DNA from: Aldrovandia affinis
Taxonomy: Eukaryota > Chordata > Actinopteri > Notacanthiformes > Halosauridae
NCBI GenBank assembly: GCA_029706075.1
Contig: JAINUG010000011.1
Span: 5,067,501 to 5,131,500, forward strand
Reading direction: 5' to 3'
Length of the DNA: 64,000 nt
Within the stretch, counting starts at the first letter, position 1. Every line of letters begins with the position of its first letter. The notes below the pieces were generated by a model. The model had not been told where the DNA came from, ran no database searches, and worked only from the letters and a program-made list of their open reading frames with translations. A program made the translations under genes and the position numbers. This document shows, in pieces, positions 25,621 through 36,989 of this stretch.

Positions 25621-26871
25621 CTGGAGTGGGGTGAAGTCAACTGCTATTTAAAAAAAAAGGAAAACAAGCATCGTTAAAAAGAACCTGGCCTCTATAATCA
25701 GCTGTTTTAGGTCTGTCAGGAATGCACAAAACACACACACCCTTCATCACTCTCTAAATTTGGGCAAGGAAGTTATTACATCTTTAAAGACTGATTCGGG
25801 GATTCTGATTCTGAAATCGGCAGATGCAATTTTGCATCCCCTGGGCCCTGTGATCAAAGGATTTGTTTCCAAAAATGCTTCCGGCTTCCACTTTCTCAGT
25901 GAGGCTAATGCAAGCGAGTATTTCTATACCCTCTCTACCATTGCTAGAATGCGGTGAAATACCTGTGTTCGCATCTTGCTCGAGTTTCAATACGGGTGTA
26001 CACATCCTCCTAATACCCTTTGCTGTACCAGTATTACATTCTGCTCTGGGCTCTCTGGATGCCATCAGGGGAAGGCATGCAGGGGACACGGCAGTGTTTC
26101 ACTTGTGTTGCTGGCAACATGCTACAGGGAGGCGCCATGGGTTTGACTAGGATAATCAATGGCCTGTTTTTTCTTAACATAGAGTGAAAGCACTGATTGC
26201 TTGTGCCTCCCTGCGGTCTAGATTGTGGAATGTGTGAATTTTAGGGTTTTACGATAACATCAGGATACAGATCCTCCAGAAGCCTACAGTGTGGAAGCAG
26301 TGGAGGTTTTAAGTTAACTCACTGACAAAATCGCAGAGAATAAAAACAGATGTTCTACAAACATCAGGAAAGCCTCTTTCTTTAAATCCAGATTCACAGT
26401 CCTTTATGTTCTAAGCCTTACCCAGGAGCCACTTCAGATTTACAGATGGCTGGATGGGTATTTACTGAAACAGTCTAGACGAGTTCCCATTCTGCATTTG
26501 ACTCCCTGACCATTTAAAAATCCTATACGCTGTGGACCTCCTATTTGTTTGAATGTGCTTCAAGGCCTTCTCTTACTTGGGTTTCTGGGCTCTAAAAATG
26601 AACACAAGCCTTTGCTGTTTCTAACAATGGCAGGCTTTTTTAAGGTCCTGCAGGATTTTATACAAGTACAGGGCCCGTGGGAGCCGCCCTCAGTTACCTT
26701 TAATAAGCTCTTCACAAAAATACGGCCTCTCTCCTGTCTGAAAGCACCGAGCAACAGCCTAGGGTAACGAGAGCATGATACAGTAAATGAGTGCAGTGGA
26801 GGGGGAGCTTCCACTAAAAGAGTGTCATCATTTAACGCTTCAAGAGGGAGGGTTGGGGTTTGGGAGCGTAC

Positions 26872-27056
26872 CTGAAGCCATTGCGATTGGTCGCTGTGCC
26901 CAGACGTCCATGCGTTGACTTTGCCCTGCTTGTCTAGCCTGGCCTTGCCTGGCTCCCACGTGAACATGTCCATGTTGAGAGTCCTGAAGATGCTGGATGC
27001 ACTGATCTGATAGTCCTGGATGTGACCTGTCTTCAATCCCATTGGCTCGGAGCACC
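26872..27056 (-). CDS. EDIL3: EDIL3 exon 9: first part of discoidin domain C2
   Basis: This 185-nt exon encodes the start of the second discoidin domain: [18 protein letters not shown], then [21 protein letters not shown] and ending [10 protein letters not shown]. It is the C2 counterpart of exon 6 and has the same phase 1 start and phase 0 end. The acceptor is GTTCACAG before 27056 and the donor is GTACGC from 26871. Exons 10 and 11 (the remainder of C2, ending near ELLGC) were not found between base 1 and 26871, so intron 9 is probably at least 26.9 kb and the 3' end of the gene is outside the window. Confidence 0.94.
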
Positions 27057-27255
27057 CTGTGAACACATAACAACCCCCAAAAAATTGAACATATCAATGT
27101 TTTGACAGAATTTCTTTCCAGTTCTGCTTGTCAAAATGTGCGGTGTGTCTAAACAAAGCTTGAGGAGCACTCTGGCTTGTCTGACCTCCAGCAATCTATG
27201 CTGTGCTGAGAGGTGCCCCCTAATGGACACCCTTGTGTGGTGCAGAGTCACTGAC

Positions 27256-27400
27256 CAGTGAGTTCACAGCCCAGGAGCTCCATGCGGAGGGTGCAGTGCC
27301 TCCTGCAGACTTGTGGGTAAATCCGCACGTACTGCCCTTCAATCGGAGGGGTGAATGAGTTTGCAGAGGGGGTGTTGTTGTCAACATTTCCACGAAATAT
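27256..27400 (-). CDS. EDIL3: EDIL3 exon 8: last part of discoidin domain C1
   Basis: This 145-nt exon encodes [19 protein letters not shown] through [17 protein letters not shown] plus one base. It carries the terminal strands of C1 ([23 protein letters not shown]) and the closing cysteine. The acceptor is CTCCCAAG before 27400. The donor is a weak GTCAGT from 27255, chosen because the leftover G joins GG of the next exon to give the expected Gly before CSEP. Intron 8 is only 199 bp, so exons 7, 8 and 9 form a tight cluster. Confidence 0.94.
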
Positions 27401-27976
27401 CTTGGGAGAAAAATAAAGTCTTTTAAAAGTGCAGTCTTTTAAAAATGAAAGGACCCCGTCTCCTGCCAGAACACACACACACGTAGCGAGAGTGAACCAT
27501 TATATACTTAGTTCTGTATTGATATTCTTTAAATACAACTGAATACTGCTTTTAGCTGTTGCTAATCTCAAATTAGGATTAAAAGAGAAAAACCTGTTCA
27601 TAAAATTCTATACACTTATAACAAGTACTTTTTACATACGCATTAGTAGGTTCTGAATTATTAAACCCAGTCTTCTGACCTATTTTAACAGAGAAGCAGG
27701 GAATGACTGCATATGAAATTCCAACGATTGGATGTCCCAGTTTGGAAACATCTGCAAGCATGCAGACAATGCAAACTCTTGGGTTGATCTGGCCTATTGA
27801 CATCCCTAGGGATAGGCAAAGCTGAGGCTCTCTGCCTAAAACAACAGCCCCCTTTTCTCATTACCAATCGTTCCGCAAACAACCCAGACACACCCCTCTC
27901 AAACTCCAAGAAAGCAAACTGCATTTCGAGGAAGAAACACTTTGCTTTATCGACACACCGGCCCACCGTGGCTCAC

Positions 27977-28132
27977 CATGTCCTCATCCGTGCCCTTGAC
28001 CTTGTACGTCCTCCAGGTCTTGCCGTCGTCGCTGGAGGCCACCTTGTAGGACTTAATGTACTCTGGGCTCCCAATGCGCTTGGCCCCCTGCGTGATCAGG
28101 CCCGTCACCCTCATACTCTTCTGGAGGTTTAT
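27977..28132 (-). CDS. EDIL3: EDIL3 exon 7: middle part of discoidin domain C1
   Basis: This exon has exactly 52 codons in phase 0, the length of the corresponding human segment as I recall it. It runs from [19 protein letters not shown] to KVKGTDEDM. The discoidin core motif VTG-x-ITQGAK and the strand segment [19 protein letters not shown] are clear. The acceptor is CCCTCACAG before 28132 and the donor is GTGAGC from 27976. Intron 7 that follows is only 576 bp. The exon is intact and conserved. Confidence 0.95.
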
Positions 28133-29770
28133 CTGTGAGGGAGAAGCCAGGCACGGCCATGTGACGGACAATCAGCCAGGAGGGTACAATACAAGTTCTG
28201 TACATCCTTATTGCCCCAATGAGAAATTTGGTTTTCAGCGTGTAATATAAAAATATACTTAGACTATAGGCCATTACATACAAATGACAAATTACATGCA
28301 GGCATTGCATTCAAGTTTCAAATATCCTGTCAAAAGTGGACTTTAGAATTTAACGCTAATATAAAGGGGTGCAGACAGTGTATTTATGGCCGTGTCTTTG
28401 CACAATACAGCTACAGGACATCTCACATCTTAAATGTGTCCAAAAAAAACCAGACACCCCAAGGCAATAAAAAATCAATATCCTGTAAAATGTGGACTTA
28501 ACCTGGGCAAACAGTGGTGTATTTATGGCCATGCTTTAAATGGGCGGAGGGACAGGTGGCAGCACCGAGCAATACGAACCTTGCCTCACTGGCTCGGCCC
28601 AGGAGAAAAAAACTTTACTGTAAGCAGGTTTGGTCGGTGCTTATCAATTAATGTTTTAAGTAACTGGGAACAATGACAGCCGGTTACTGTAAAGTGCAGA
28701 TGAAGTGCAGCAAATCTTTGCCGCCACAAAGAGAGGCAAACACACAGCGGGGGGTCTGTGCTCTTACGGTTTTGATCCTAGAGATGTTCCCGGAATTATG
28801 TGGACTCAAGCGCAACCTTCTCCGTAGGGGGGAAGCACCGAAAACAAACATATTGATAACCACACATGGATAACGCCATCCAGAATCCCCCCAAAATATA
28901 ATGATCGAGAGACCTACACCCTTGAAGCAGCATCAAAAAGCAGCGACTCTGGAAGTGCATCAACGTGCTGATGCATCATGTGAAAATGGTTCCCAAATTA
29001 CGACCAGACCAATTTAGCAGCAGGGATGTGAGTGCTTTTTCACGGCTTTGTTTCCCCAAGGAACTCAGGGGACAAGAAGCCCAGAACAGAGCAGAGGAGT
29101 ATTATGGGACATGAGATCCCTCCCAGTGGGCATGCAGTGCCTATGTTTTTGCCAGCTGCGCAGAAATAGCCAAACAGCTTACCAGCAGTAAATGGTGAAC
29201 TTCCTGTAATGCACCTTTACCACGTCCTCCCTCAACCTTGCTGCTGGTCACTGAGACCTGTGGGTGACTCAAAGCTCATGGGAGTCCCAGGCGGCCATAT
29301 TTGTACTGGCACAAGAGTCATCATCTCTTCCACTTGGTAGGAGGCAGACTATGGTTTGAAGTGTTGCAGTCAGCCATTTGACTTTTACTTGCACCATAAT
29401 TGTTGGAAAATGGTCAATTAGTTTAGTTAATGACCTCCTTGTCAAGTGTTTGTGTGTGTATGTAATTACAGTAGCTCTGCAGCAGTTACATCTAAATGAG
29501 AAAATGGTGTGCTAAGCTCACAATGATACAGACTTAAACAATACTTTTACACTTAAACCTGGTCTTTACATTTTTGCAGTGTTTTTGGAAAATGAAAATC
29601 AACCCCTACCCTCCATTGCACAGACACAAATGTTTTTCTTTACAAAAGTCTTGTTAGTGCACAGAATTACACATACTTTCTTTCTTGAGATACTACTGTG
29701 CATAGTAATTCATATCAACTAGTATGGCTTTCAGTGAGAGCTACGGCATTGCCCAAAATGTAGCATACAT
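28133..29770. other. EDIL3 intron 6, proximal part, no gene seen
   Basis: Unique-looking intronic sequence without recognised repeats. Confidence 0.5.
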
Positions 29771-30445
29771 ACACACAGACACACATCCCCCCACAAACAC
29801 ACACCCAAACACTAACTTCCCTTCCACACACACAAACACCCAGCCCCCCACAGACACACACTCCACATACACACATCCCCCCACACACAAACACCCACAT
29901 CCCCCCACACAAACAAACACACACATTCTACCCTCCCACACACACATGCGAACACTCACATCCCTCCACACACACACACACACACACAAACAAACACCCA
30001 CATCCCCCTGACACCCATACCCCCCCCACAGACACAGACACACACACACAAACACCCACAACCCCCAGCATACCCCTCCACACAAACACCCACATCCCCC
30101 CCACACACCAAAACCCACACCCCCTTCACACGAACAAACACACACATTCCACCCTCCCACACACACATGTGAACACTCACATCCCTCCGCACACACACAC
30201 ACACACACACAAACAAACACCCACATCCCCCTGACACCCATACCCACACACCCCACACAGACACAGACACACACACACCCCCACAAACCCCCGCATACCC
30301 CTCCACACAAACAACCCCCCACCCCCACAAACACCCATATTTCCCCCCACACAGGCCCACCCACATTCCCTCCACCCAAACACATACAAACACCCACATT
30401 CCTACACACATACACAAGCACCCACATCCCCCCCTACACACAACC
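29771..30445. repeat. CA/C-rich minisatellite
   Basis: About 675 bp of imperfect tandem units alternating CA runs with C-tracts, of the form CACACAAACACCCACATCCC. A block of about 230 bp is itself duplicated (compare 29900-30010 with 30120-30240). The minus strand, which is the EDIL3 transcript strand, is G-rich with runs of five to seven G. Long open frames here (for example 29741-30427, minus) are repeat artefacts. Confidence 0.95.
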
Positions 30446-30977
30446 CCTGCCAGCATACATATTCATCACTAATCAAGGCAGCAGTAGTGCCACTGCATAA
30501 CTGGATATTCTTTGACAAAATAAGACCATGATCAGAAGAGCCCTGTCACAGAATTCTTCATAAAAATGTGTGGTGACCCTTAAGGGAATGCTTAGGTGCT
30601 CTGAAATTGGATGTGACTGTCTATCCTTGGTTTTAAGTGAGGGTACTGATATAGGCAATGCATCTGTGATCCACTGGGAAAGCATGTATAGTGAGCCAAT
30701 ACCACACTTTAGAGATTAAATGATCTTGAATTAATTATCTTGCCACCTTTCTGCCAATCACAGCATCCAGCTGGCTCCCCAAACAACTGGAACTTTGTTT
30801 TATATTTTAGTGATATAGAGGTTTGTCCAGGTTTTATTTATTATGAGTTATCTGACTATATCACTAACAGGCCCGGTCTGCCTGTCTGGGACTCTGCACT
30901 CAAGGCTGATGAAGCAAAACCACATGTGCATAAATCCAGAGCCTGGAACACACACAAACACACACATGCATGCACAT

Positions 30978-31029
<52 letters not shown>

Positions 31030-32320
31030 ACATACACACAGACACACATACAGCACTGCATGTACACATAAATACTGCATACACGTAATTATGCACACAC
31101 ACACCCATACATGTACATGCATACACACACACACACACACAGACATATTGTATAGACATGCGCATACTCACACAAATGCACATGCATATATACTAGGGCT
31201 GTACTATGCTAATCAGTCCAATTTATCGCTTTAATGCTTTAATCACCAACACATTTTTGAGAAAAATTCATTATTACATTTGCATATTGACGCATATTGT
31301 GTTAGCTCACTTGCTAATCTTATTTGATATAAGAGCACTAGCTAACGGAAGGTACAGCCATCATTTTCAACATCAGTTTTTAGCCAAGTCTCATGGTGCA
31401 ATAAAGGTAAAATTATCTTGAATATAGCTGGTGTTTTGTCACTCAAGTTAAGAAGCTGAGAGCACTATATGTGATTGATATAACCTAAAAATAACAGAAT
31501 TTGGAGGTGTTTAGTGAGGGATAAATGAATAGAAATGAATGCAATGGAATGCAAATCAATAGAAGTCAAAGAAACTTGCATATGATTAATCCATCGATTA
31601 ATTCAACTAATGGTAAAAAAAAAGAATATGCATACATACAGTATATATATATGGTATACGCACACATGCTGAAACTTTCAATAATGTGATCTATAAAGAG
31701 ACCGAATGCTTGGTGTAAGCCTATGGGCTGTGCTGGCATGCACTGAAACAGGGAGCAGTGGAACAGACATGCCTTTATCAACATCTGCTCTAACCCACAG
31801 CTTCCAAGCTTGGCCCCACTTTCCACCTTACCCTCTCACTATCTGCCCCTCTCACCAACTGTCCCTCTCATGATGTGCCCCTCTCACTACCTGTCCCTCT
31901 CACTATTTGCCCCTCTCCCTATCTTCCCCTCTCATCAACTGCCCCACTCACTATCAGCCATTCCTCTTGCTTGCCCCCCCACCTCGGAAGCAGAGAGCCC
32001 AGAGGCACAACAGCATTTGGAAAGCCCCCACCTTTTTTGTCCCAATTATGCAGCCCTTCTCCAGAGAACAAGAGAGAGAGCTCACAGCTGAAACACCTCC
32101 TCCCGTGTGGTGTCATTAAAGCCAAAACACCCTGAACATCCCTGCAGCACAGAATCGCTGGCTTCCCACACAAGCTACAGGCAGCCGACTGGGTTTTCAC
32201 AGGAGGTCGATCTCCCATTCTACCAAATAGAGATGAACTCAAGTGAAATTTTATATGTGCCTATTCACAGTATGACACATATGAAGAATGTTGTAGCCAA
32301 ATATGAAACCAAAGAATCAC
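30446..32320. other. EDIL3 intron 6, distal part with CA repeats
   Basis: A (CA)n microsatellite lies at about 30975-31030, with smaller CA-rich stretches to 31142. A pyrimidine-rich imperfect repeat of CCCCTCTCACTA type lies at about 31830-31960. No gene seen. Confidence 0.6.
30975..31030. repeat. (CA)n microsatellite
   Basis: CA dinucleotide run with few interruptions. Confidence 0.95.
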
Positions 32321-32321
32321 G

Positions 32322-32493
32322 CTAAGGATTCACACAACTTTGACACAATTACAAGCAAAAGTGTTATGTTTTTTCTTCACAAACATAACACGTTTGCTGG
32401 GTTCAGCGATCACCAAAATGAACAAACTCTGTGGAATAAAACAAGCACTGTATGTATGAGTCAAAGTTAAGGACGAATGTTGATTGAATCCAG
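32322..32493. mobile_element. Short TIR element (MITE family Y), copy 2
   Basis: The right end is GAATGTTGATTGAATCCAG, preceded by AAAGTTAAGGAC. The left inverted end is degraded (GGATTCACACAACTTTGACA). The internal part shares the CTTCACAAACA and GCGATCACCAAAATG-type segments with 58528-58697. Confidence 0.6.
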
Positions 32494-33982
32494 GCCAAAA
32501 TAGTTTTATCCTACATTGCATAACTTTATTGTACATTATCAAGCTTCGTAAATAAGCACAATGAATACTATTAGAATAGTATTATAGCATGCAAATCTCA
32601 AAGGCCATTGTGCATTCAGATGGTTTAATCAAAGGTGAAAATGGATAATTGTTTGCAGTAGAAATCTATTTTAAGCCCTTAACTGTCACCCACTACTTTT
32701 GGTATTCACACCTATTTGGACACACCCGAAATAACAGTTTAAAAACTCAAGAACTATGATATGGCCACATGCCTACATTTGTTATAATTTGAAAGGAAAC
32801 ACATTGTATTTTATGGCGGTGTGCTCAAATAACATGTGCATGTTTAGTTTTCTTGTGTAGAAACTCAATAAAGGGGTCCTGTGAGTTTGGTGCATGCCTT
32901 GTACGACATGTCAACTAAGTTTGTGCAAAAAAAACTGACTTCTAGACCTAAGGACTCACAAAATAGAGGCCTTTTAGTGTGTGGTGTCACTGGTGGTCTC
33001 CAAGTGTCCCAAAACCTATCCAAGGCGGCCAAATTGGCCCAATGATTTCTATTCACTTCTGTAACACTTGAAAACATACTAAAACGTTTTGATGACCACA
33101 AAACCAGTTTTTATCACCCAAACTATTATGGATCATTATTTTTCTCACAAAACAGATACTAATGTGATGGCTCAAAGTGTCTCCTAATGTCTCCAAGTGA
33201 CCCAATTCACTTCTGTGACACTATGAATCACACTACAGCATGTTGTTGCCTATGAGACACATACACCAAAGTCAAACCAAAGAATTGGATAGCAACAACA
33301 GAAGCAACAACATTGTAAATGGTACCAAAGGCAAATGGTAACGAAATGGTAAAAAAAGTAACCAACGGGACAGTAGTCTGGTTATTGTGCGTTGTGTGCC
33401 ACATTACACAGATGAAAGGACAATGGAGCTAATGAAATCAATTGTCAATTTCACAATCTAAGAAAGCTTATGGACGTGCTTAAGTATGAGGGGCCAACCG
33501 CTAATGCTATAATAATTTGGCAAAGTCTGTGAGAGCCACTGCTATGTGCCTGTAACTCCCAGGCATGGCTGCAGCTCTACATTAGTCCATGGTATATAAT
33601 GTAATAATATAATGGTAGTGGAATAGTGGGCCCACAGGCTCTACACAAGCGTGCTCTGATCTTATAGCACCAAAATCCATTGAGGAATTCTAGAACAGCT
33701 CTATAAATTATCAGCACATTTAGTCAGAACTGACTTACAACCGCAATTCACTATGCACTCAACTTTGATTACGTGGGGAAAAAAATAGAAGAGAAAGCCA
33801 GCTTTTCATTTTTACATGTCTCACATCACATTTGTTTGTCTAATTTCAGTAACCACACAATTAAATGTTGTTAGGAAAGAAGCATCACTTACTTGAATGC
33901 TATTCAGAGTTATTCAGAGTTAAGGTCTAGCTTCATTGTGGGTATACTGAACTGGGGCTAAGGTCTGGTCTCGGTCTGGTAC
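32494..33982. other. EDIL3 intron 6, no gene seen
   Basis: Unique-looking AT-rich intronic sequence up to the donor of exon 6. Confidence 0.5.
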
Positions 33983-34164
33983 CTGAATCCAGGGCCATCG
34001 GTCATTCTCAGCAGCTGTCCAGGCGTTCACCAGGCCTTTCTTGTTGAGTCGGGCAAAGTACGGATACCACTTCTGCAGCCCAAAAAGAGCCCGGTGTGTG
34101 GACGAGGCTGTGATCTGCTGGTTAGAGATGATTCCTCCCTCCATTCCCAGGGGTCCAGAGCACT
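33983..34164 (-). CDS. EDIL3: EDIL3 exon 6: first part of discoidin domain C1
   Basis: This 182-nt exon encodes the start of the first F5/8-type C (discoidin) domain, from [16 protein letters not shown] to ENDRWPWIQ. Its first two bases AG join the A left by exon 5 to give the Lys before CSGPLG, exactly as in known EDIL3. It ends on a codon boundary (CAG) with donor GTACCA. The opening cysteine normally pairs with the last cysteine of the domain in exon 8. The C domains bind membrane phospholipid. The acceptor is TTCCCCAG, but its upstream side is a (TG)n repeat of about 90 bp instead of an ordinary pyrimidine tract. Intron 6 downstream is about 5.8 kb. Confidence 0.95.
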
Positions 34165-34170
34165 CTGGGG

Positions 34171-34262
<92 letters not shown>
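34171..34262. repeat. (CA)n/(TG)n microsatellite at the EDIL3 exon 6 acceptor
   Basis: An almost pure CA repeat of about 90 bp ends 6-7 bases from the exon 6 splice acceptor. In the transcript it reads (UG)n followed by UUCCCCAG, so it occupies the position of the polypyrimidine tract. Confidence 0.97.
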
Positions 34263-34343
34263 AACACATAGATGAAGGCAAATTAGTTCAAGATCACTCT
34301 AGCATGTATCAGTTTCATACAGGAAAACTATTTGTGTAAGTAC

Positions 34344-35021
34344 CAAAGGGACAGCATTCTTTGAACTTGATTGTCAAAATATCCTTGTCCACGGTTATAC
34401 TTTCTAAGATGGCCCGTTTGTTAACAGCGGCCTCCGAGGTGCTCTCTTCATCATCATCATCATCATCATCATGCTCATCGTGGTCGCCATCGCTGATCGA
34501 TTCAGTTTCAGAGGCATCCACCTTGCTGGTGTCGACTTGGGAAATGTCAGACGGGGTTTCGCAGATGAAGATCGTGTCCTTTGTTTCACTGACTGAGGAC
34601 GTGTTCTTCTCCTCACTCTCTGAAGGTGACTCCTTTGTAATGCTCAACGAGAACGACTCTTTCGTCCCGCTCATCGAGAACGAATCCTTTGTCTCGCTCC
34701 TGCTCCTGGACCCCATGAACGAAACCAAGTCCTTGTTTTCAGACAGGGACATATCACTTTGACTTAAATTGATCAGAATGCTGTCCTTATTTCCCACAAT
34801 CAGCGTAATGTGCCTGTTATTCTCGCTCTGACAAAATCCGCTCCGGTCGAAATTTTCAATGAGTTCAATTTTTTGCGAGGCCAGGTCACCCTCATCTGCT
34901 GAAGGACACATGGCTTTCTCATGGTCACCAGAGGCAAATAAGGCTTTAAAGCCAGATCGCATGGACGCTCTACTACCCTGTTTGGACTCCATCATCACCA
35001 GTGGCAACATGCACACAGCAC
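34344..35021 (-). CDS. Candidate cassette exon or nested ORF in EDIL3 intron 5 (acidic, Ser-rich)
   Basis: On the EDIL3 sense strand an open frame of 233 codons (35016 to the stop at 34315, first ATG at 35010) ends 150 bp before exon 6. I do not recognise the protein. It has a more complex N-terminal part (with HITLIVGNKDSILINLSQ), then imperfect repeats built on S-x-T-K-[DE]-S-F-S, an acidic stretch with seven consecutive Asp, and a C-terminal KDILTIKFKECCPF. There is no signal peptide or membrane segment. An AG just before 35021 and a GT at 34343 bound 678 nt (226 codons). Both junctions are phase 1, so the segment could sit between exon 5 and exon 6 without breaking the EDIL3 frame, between EGF3 and C1. 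The donor (G|GTACTT) is weak and the acceptor is moderate. Alternatives are a retrocopy fragment or a chance ORF. Confidence 0.4.
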
Positions 35022-36840
35022 CTTTAAATAGTCACCCAGGGAAAACACTAAACTGGGAAGGCATGACACTAATCTGTGTCTAATGCAATCTGTCGTTCCC
35101 TAAAGTGTTAGGATCAACAAATAGCTAATCAACATACCCGTTTTTTTTCTTTTCTAAAATTCGCAAAGCAACATTTCGTCATAACAATATTATGCAGTCA
35201 CAGCTGTTGACTTGAAATCCTGCCAAAAAAAAATCTTCAAAGCCTGAGGTTCTTCTCTGAGGCTCTGGGCAACTTTTGTTTACACTAAATATGTGAATCT
35301 TAAGTGGTATAATTACATTTAGTGGAATCATAGAACTGGGCATGATCCCAGAAGTTCTGTACTCTGAAACTCTTATTAAATATTAGAAAAAAGTAAGTCA
35401 GGCACAAATGGAGCTAGAAGAGGATTCTGCATTACAATCTCAGTTTTTGCATGCCAACAATTTGCCACAATTAGACCAGCATACAGTGGGCTTGTTGTCA
35501 GATAATATAAACGTTGATTGCTCCCCAATGAACACAATCTCTAACAGCTCGCGATAAGCAGCTGTCTATGAGGACTTTTTATTTATTAAAGTGTTAGCAA
35601 GCCATTATGTTATCCTTGGGAAAAAAAGCAACAGCCAGTTTACTTCACTGCATTCTGCTCAACGGTCATTCTCACGGTCTAATATGTAGCAGCAGAAAAT
35701 CTGCTTTGTAGCAAAAGGGATGCTTTTATTTGCAGATTTGCAGACAACTAAAATCAAGCAGACGATTGAATTACTGAACACTTATTGCTGCTGTTGTCAA
35801 AGTCTACGAAAATGACTCCACTGTATGCATAATTATGTCCTAAATATCGGTGGTTACTGTACTTTTGAAGAGAAAAAAATCCATCGTTCAGATTAAATGA
35901 GTTAACAAGACCCAACACTAGCAGTCCACGTTGTTTGCCAGTAGCTACCCATTTTCTGTATTGTGTTCTTACAGTAGGTTTGTTAAATGCAGAATTCATG
36001 CTAAACATGATAATTGCTCACAAAATGTATTTAGCAACTTTTAACATTGCTAAATACCATTCATCAGTTTTTCCCCTCAACAGACCAGAACCTTTAATTT
36101 CAAAATCCATGAGTCAATGCTTTGAGCTTAATTAAATTGAGTTTTTCATAATTCTGCTTGAGAGAGACAATAACATACAAGTTGTTTCTAATATATAGAT
36201 TAGTCATCCTCACTCTTGTGAGATGAACAATTATGTAGTAATTGTTTCCTTTTTTTTTTTTTTACACTTCTCAATACACAACTACAATTTCATGAAAGGA
36301 GATAAACAAATCGTGGCCAAAGCTAAATGACACCTGGTAGATTTTTTTAACATAATCCTCAGAATTGGCACAGAAAATGTCAGAATAGAACAGCATTCTA
36401 TTCATCTGCGGATTGAGTGGGAATCATTACATGATTGTCCAACTGAATCCTGTGTGTGACTTATATCCTTGGGATCTGAGTTTTACCAGCATCAAAAGTG
36501 TTTTTTAACCAATGTCTGACTTATAGAGGCAGGCAAACTTTCACAATGGCAAGGCTTTCCCAAGCTCTGCTCTTTCCCCAGATTTACTCATTTCTACTGC
36601 TATGAGTTCAGTTATCAATAGGTATCCTGTGCTGCAAAGTGGCAGTAGATGACTGCTGAAAGGAGGCGTAATGCAATTTAATGCTATTCTAAATCTCTGC
36701 TATGTTTTTGTACAGCGATGCAAAGAGGGGCTTCCATGTATGAGAAGCTCTGCCAGAAAACAGACTGCAAAACAAAAATCTGCCTCGAAGGCTAATGCTA
36801 TTAATGTTAGCATGATTAAAATATCACAAAATTGGACAAA
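35022..36840. other. EDIL3 intron 5, no gene seen
   Basis: Unique-looking intronic DNA upstream of the candidate cassette exon. No recognised repeat apart from short A or T runs. Confidence 0.5.
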
Positions 36841-36842
36841 AG

Positions 36843-36985
36843 GTGGCAGTGTGGTGTAGTGGTGAAGAAGCTGATCCTGAAACCCAAAGGATCAATTCAT
36901 ACACCTACCCTAAAATACTTAACCTGAAGTTAAGTTAAGGACATATCCAGATGTACATGGATTAGATTAATTTATTGAAATTAAA
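36843..36985 (+). mobile_element. V-SINE-like fragment
   Basis: GGTGGCAGTGTGGTGTAGTG is the tRNA-like head. It is followed by AAATACTTAACCTGAAGTTA, a shortened form of the V-SINE centre (ACCCTTGAGCAAGGTACTTA in better copies). The 3' tail is not clear. Confidence 0.6.
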
Positions 36986-36989
36986 ATAA

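Noticed and set aside
29741-30456. Minus-strand open frames up to 228 codons rich in Val, Cys and Gly
   Set aside because: They are translations of the CA/C-rich minisatellite; all frames stay open because the repeat lacks stop codons.
26872-34164. MFGE8 instead of EDIL3
   Set aside because: The EGF3 exon and the exact discoidin sequences ([39 protein letters not shown]) fit EDIL3, and MFGE8 has no third EGF of this kind.
34361-34762. Plus-strand 133-codon Ser-rich frame
   Set aside because: Antisense of the 233-codon frame; it arises from complementary Ser/Asp/Glu-type codons and has no features of its own.
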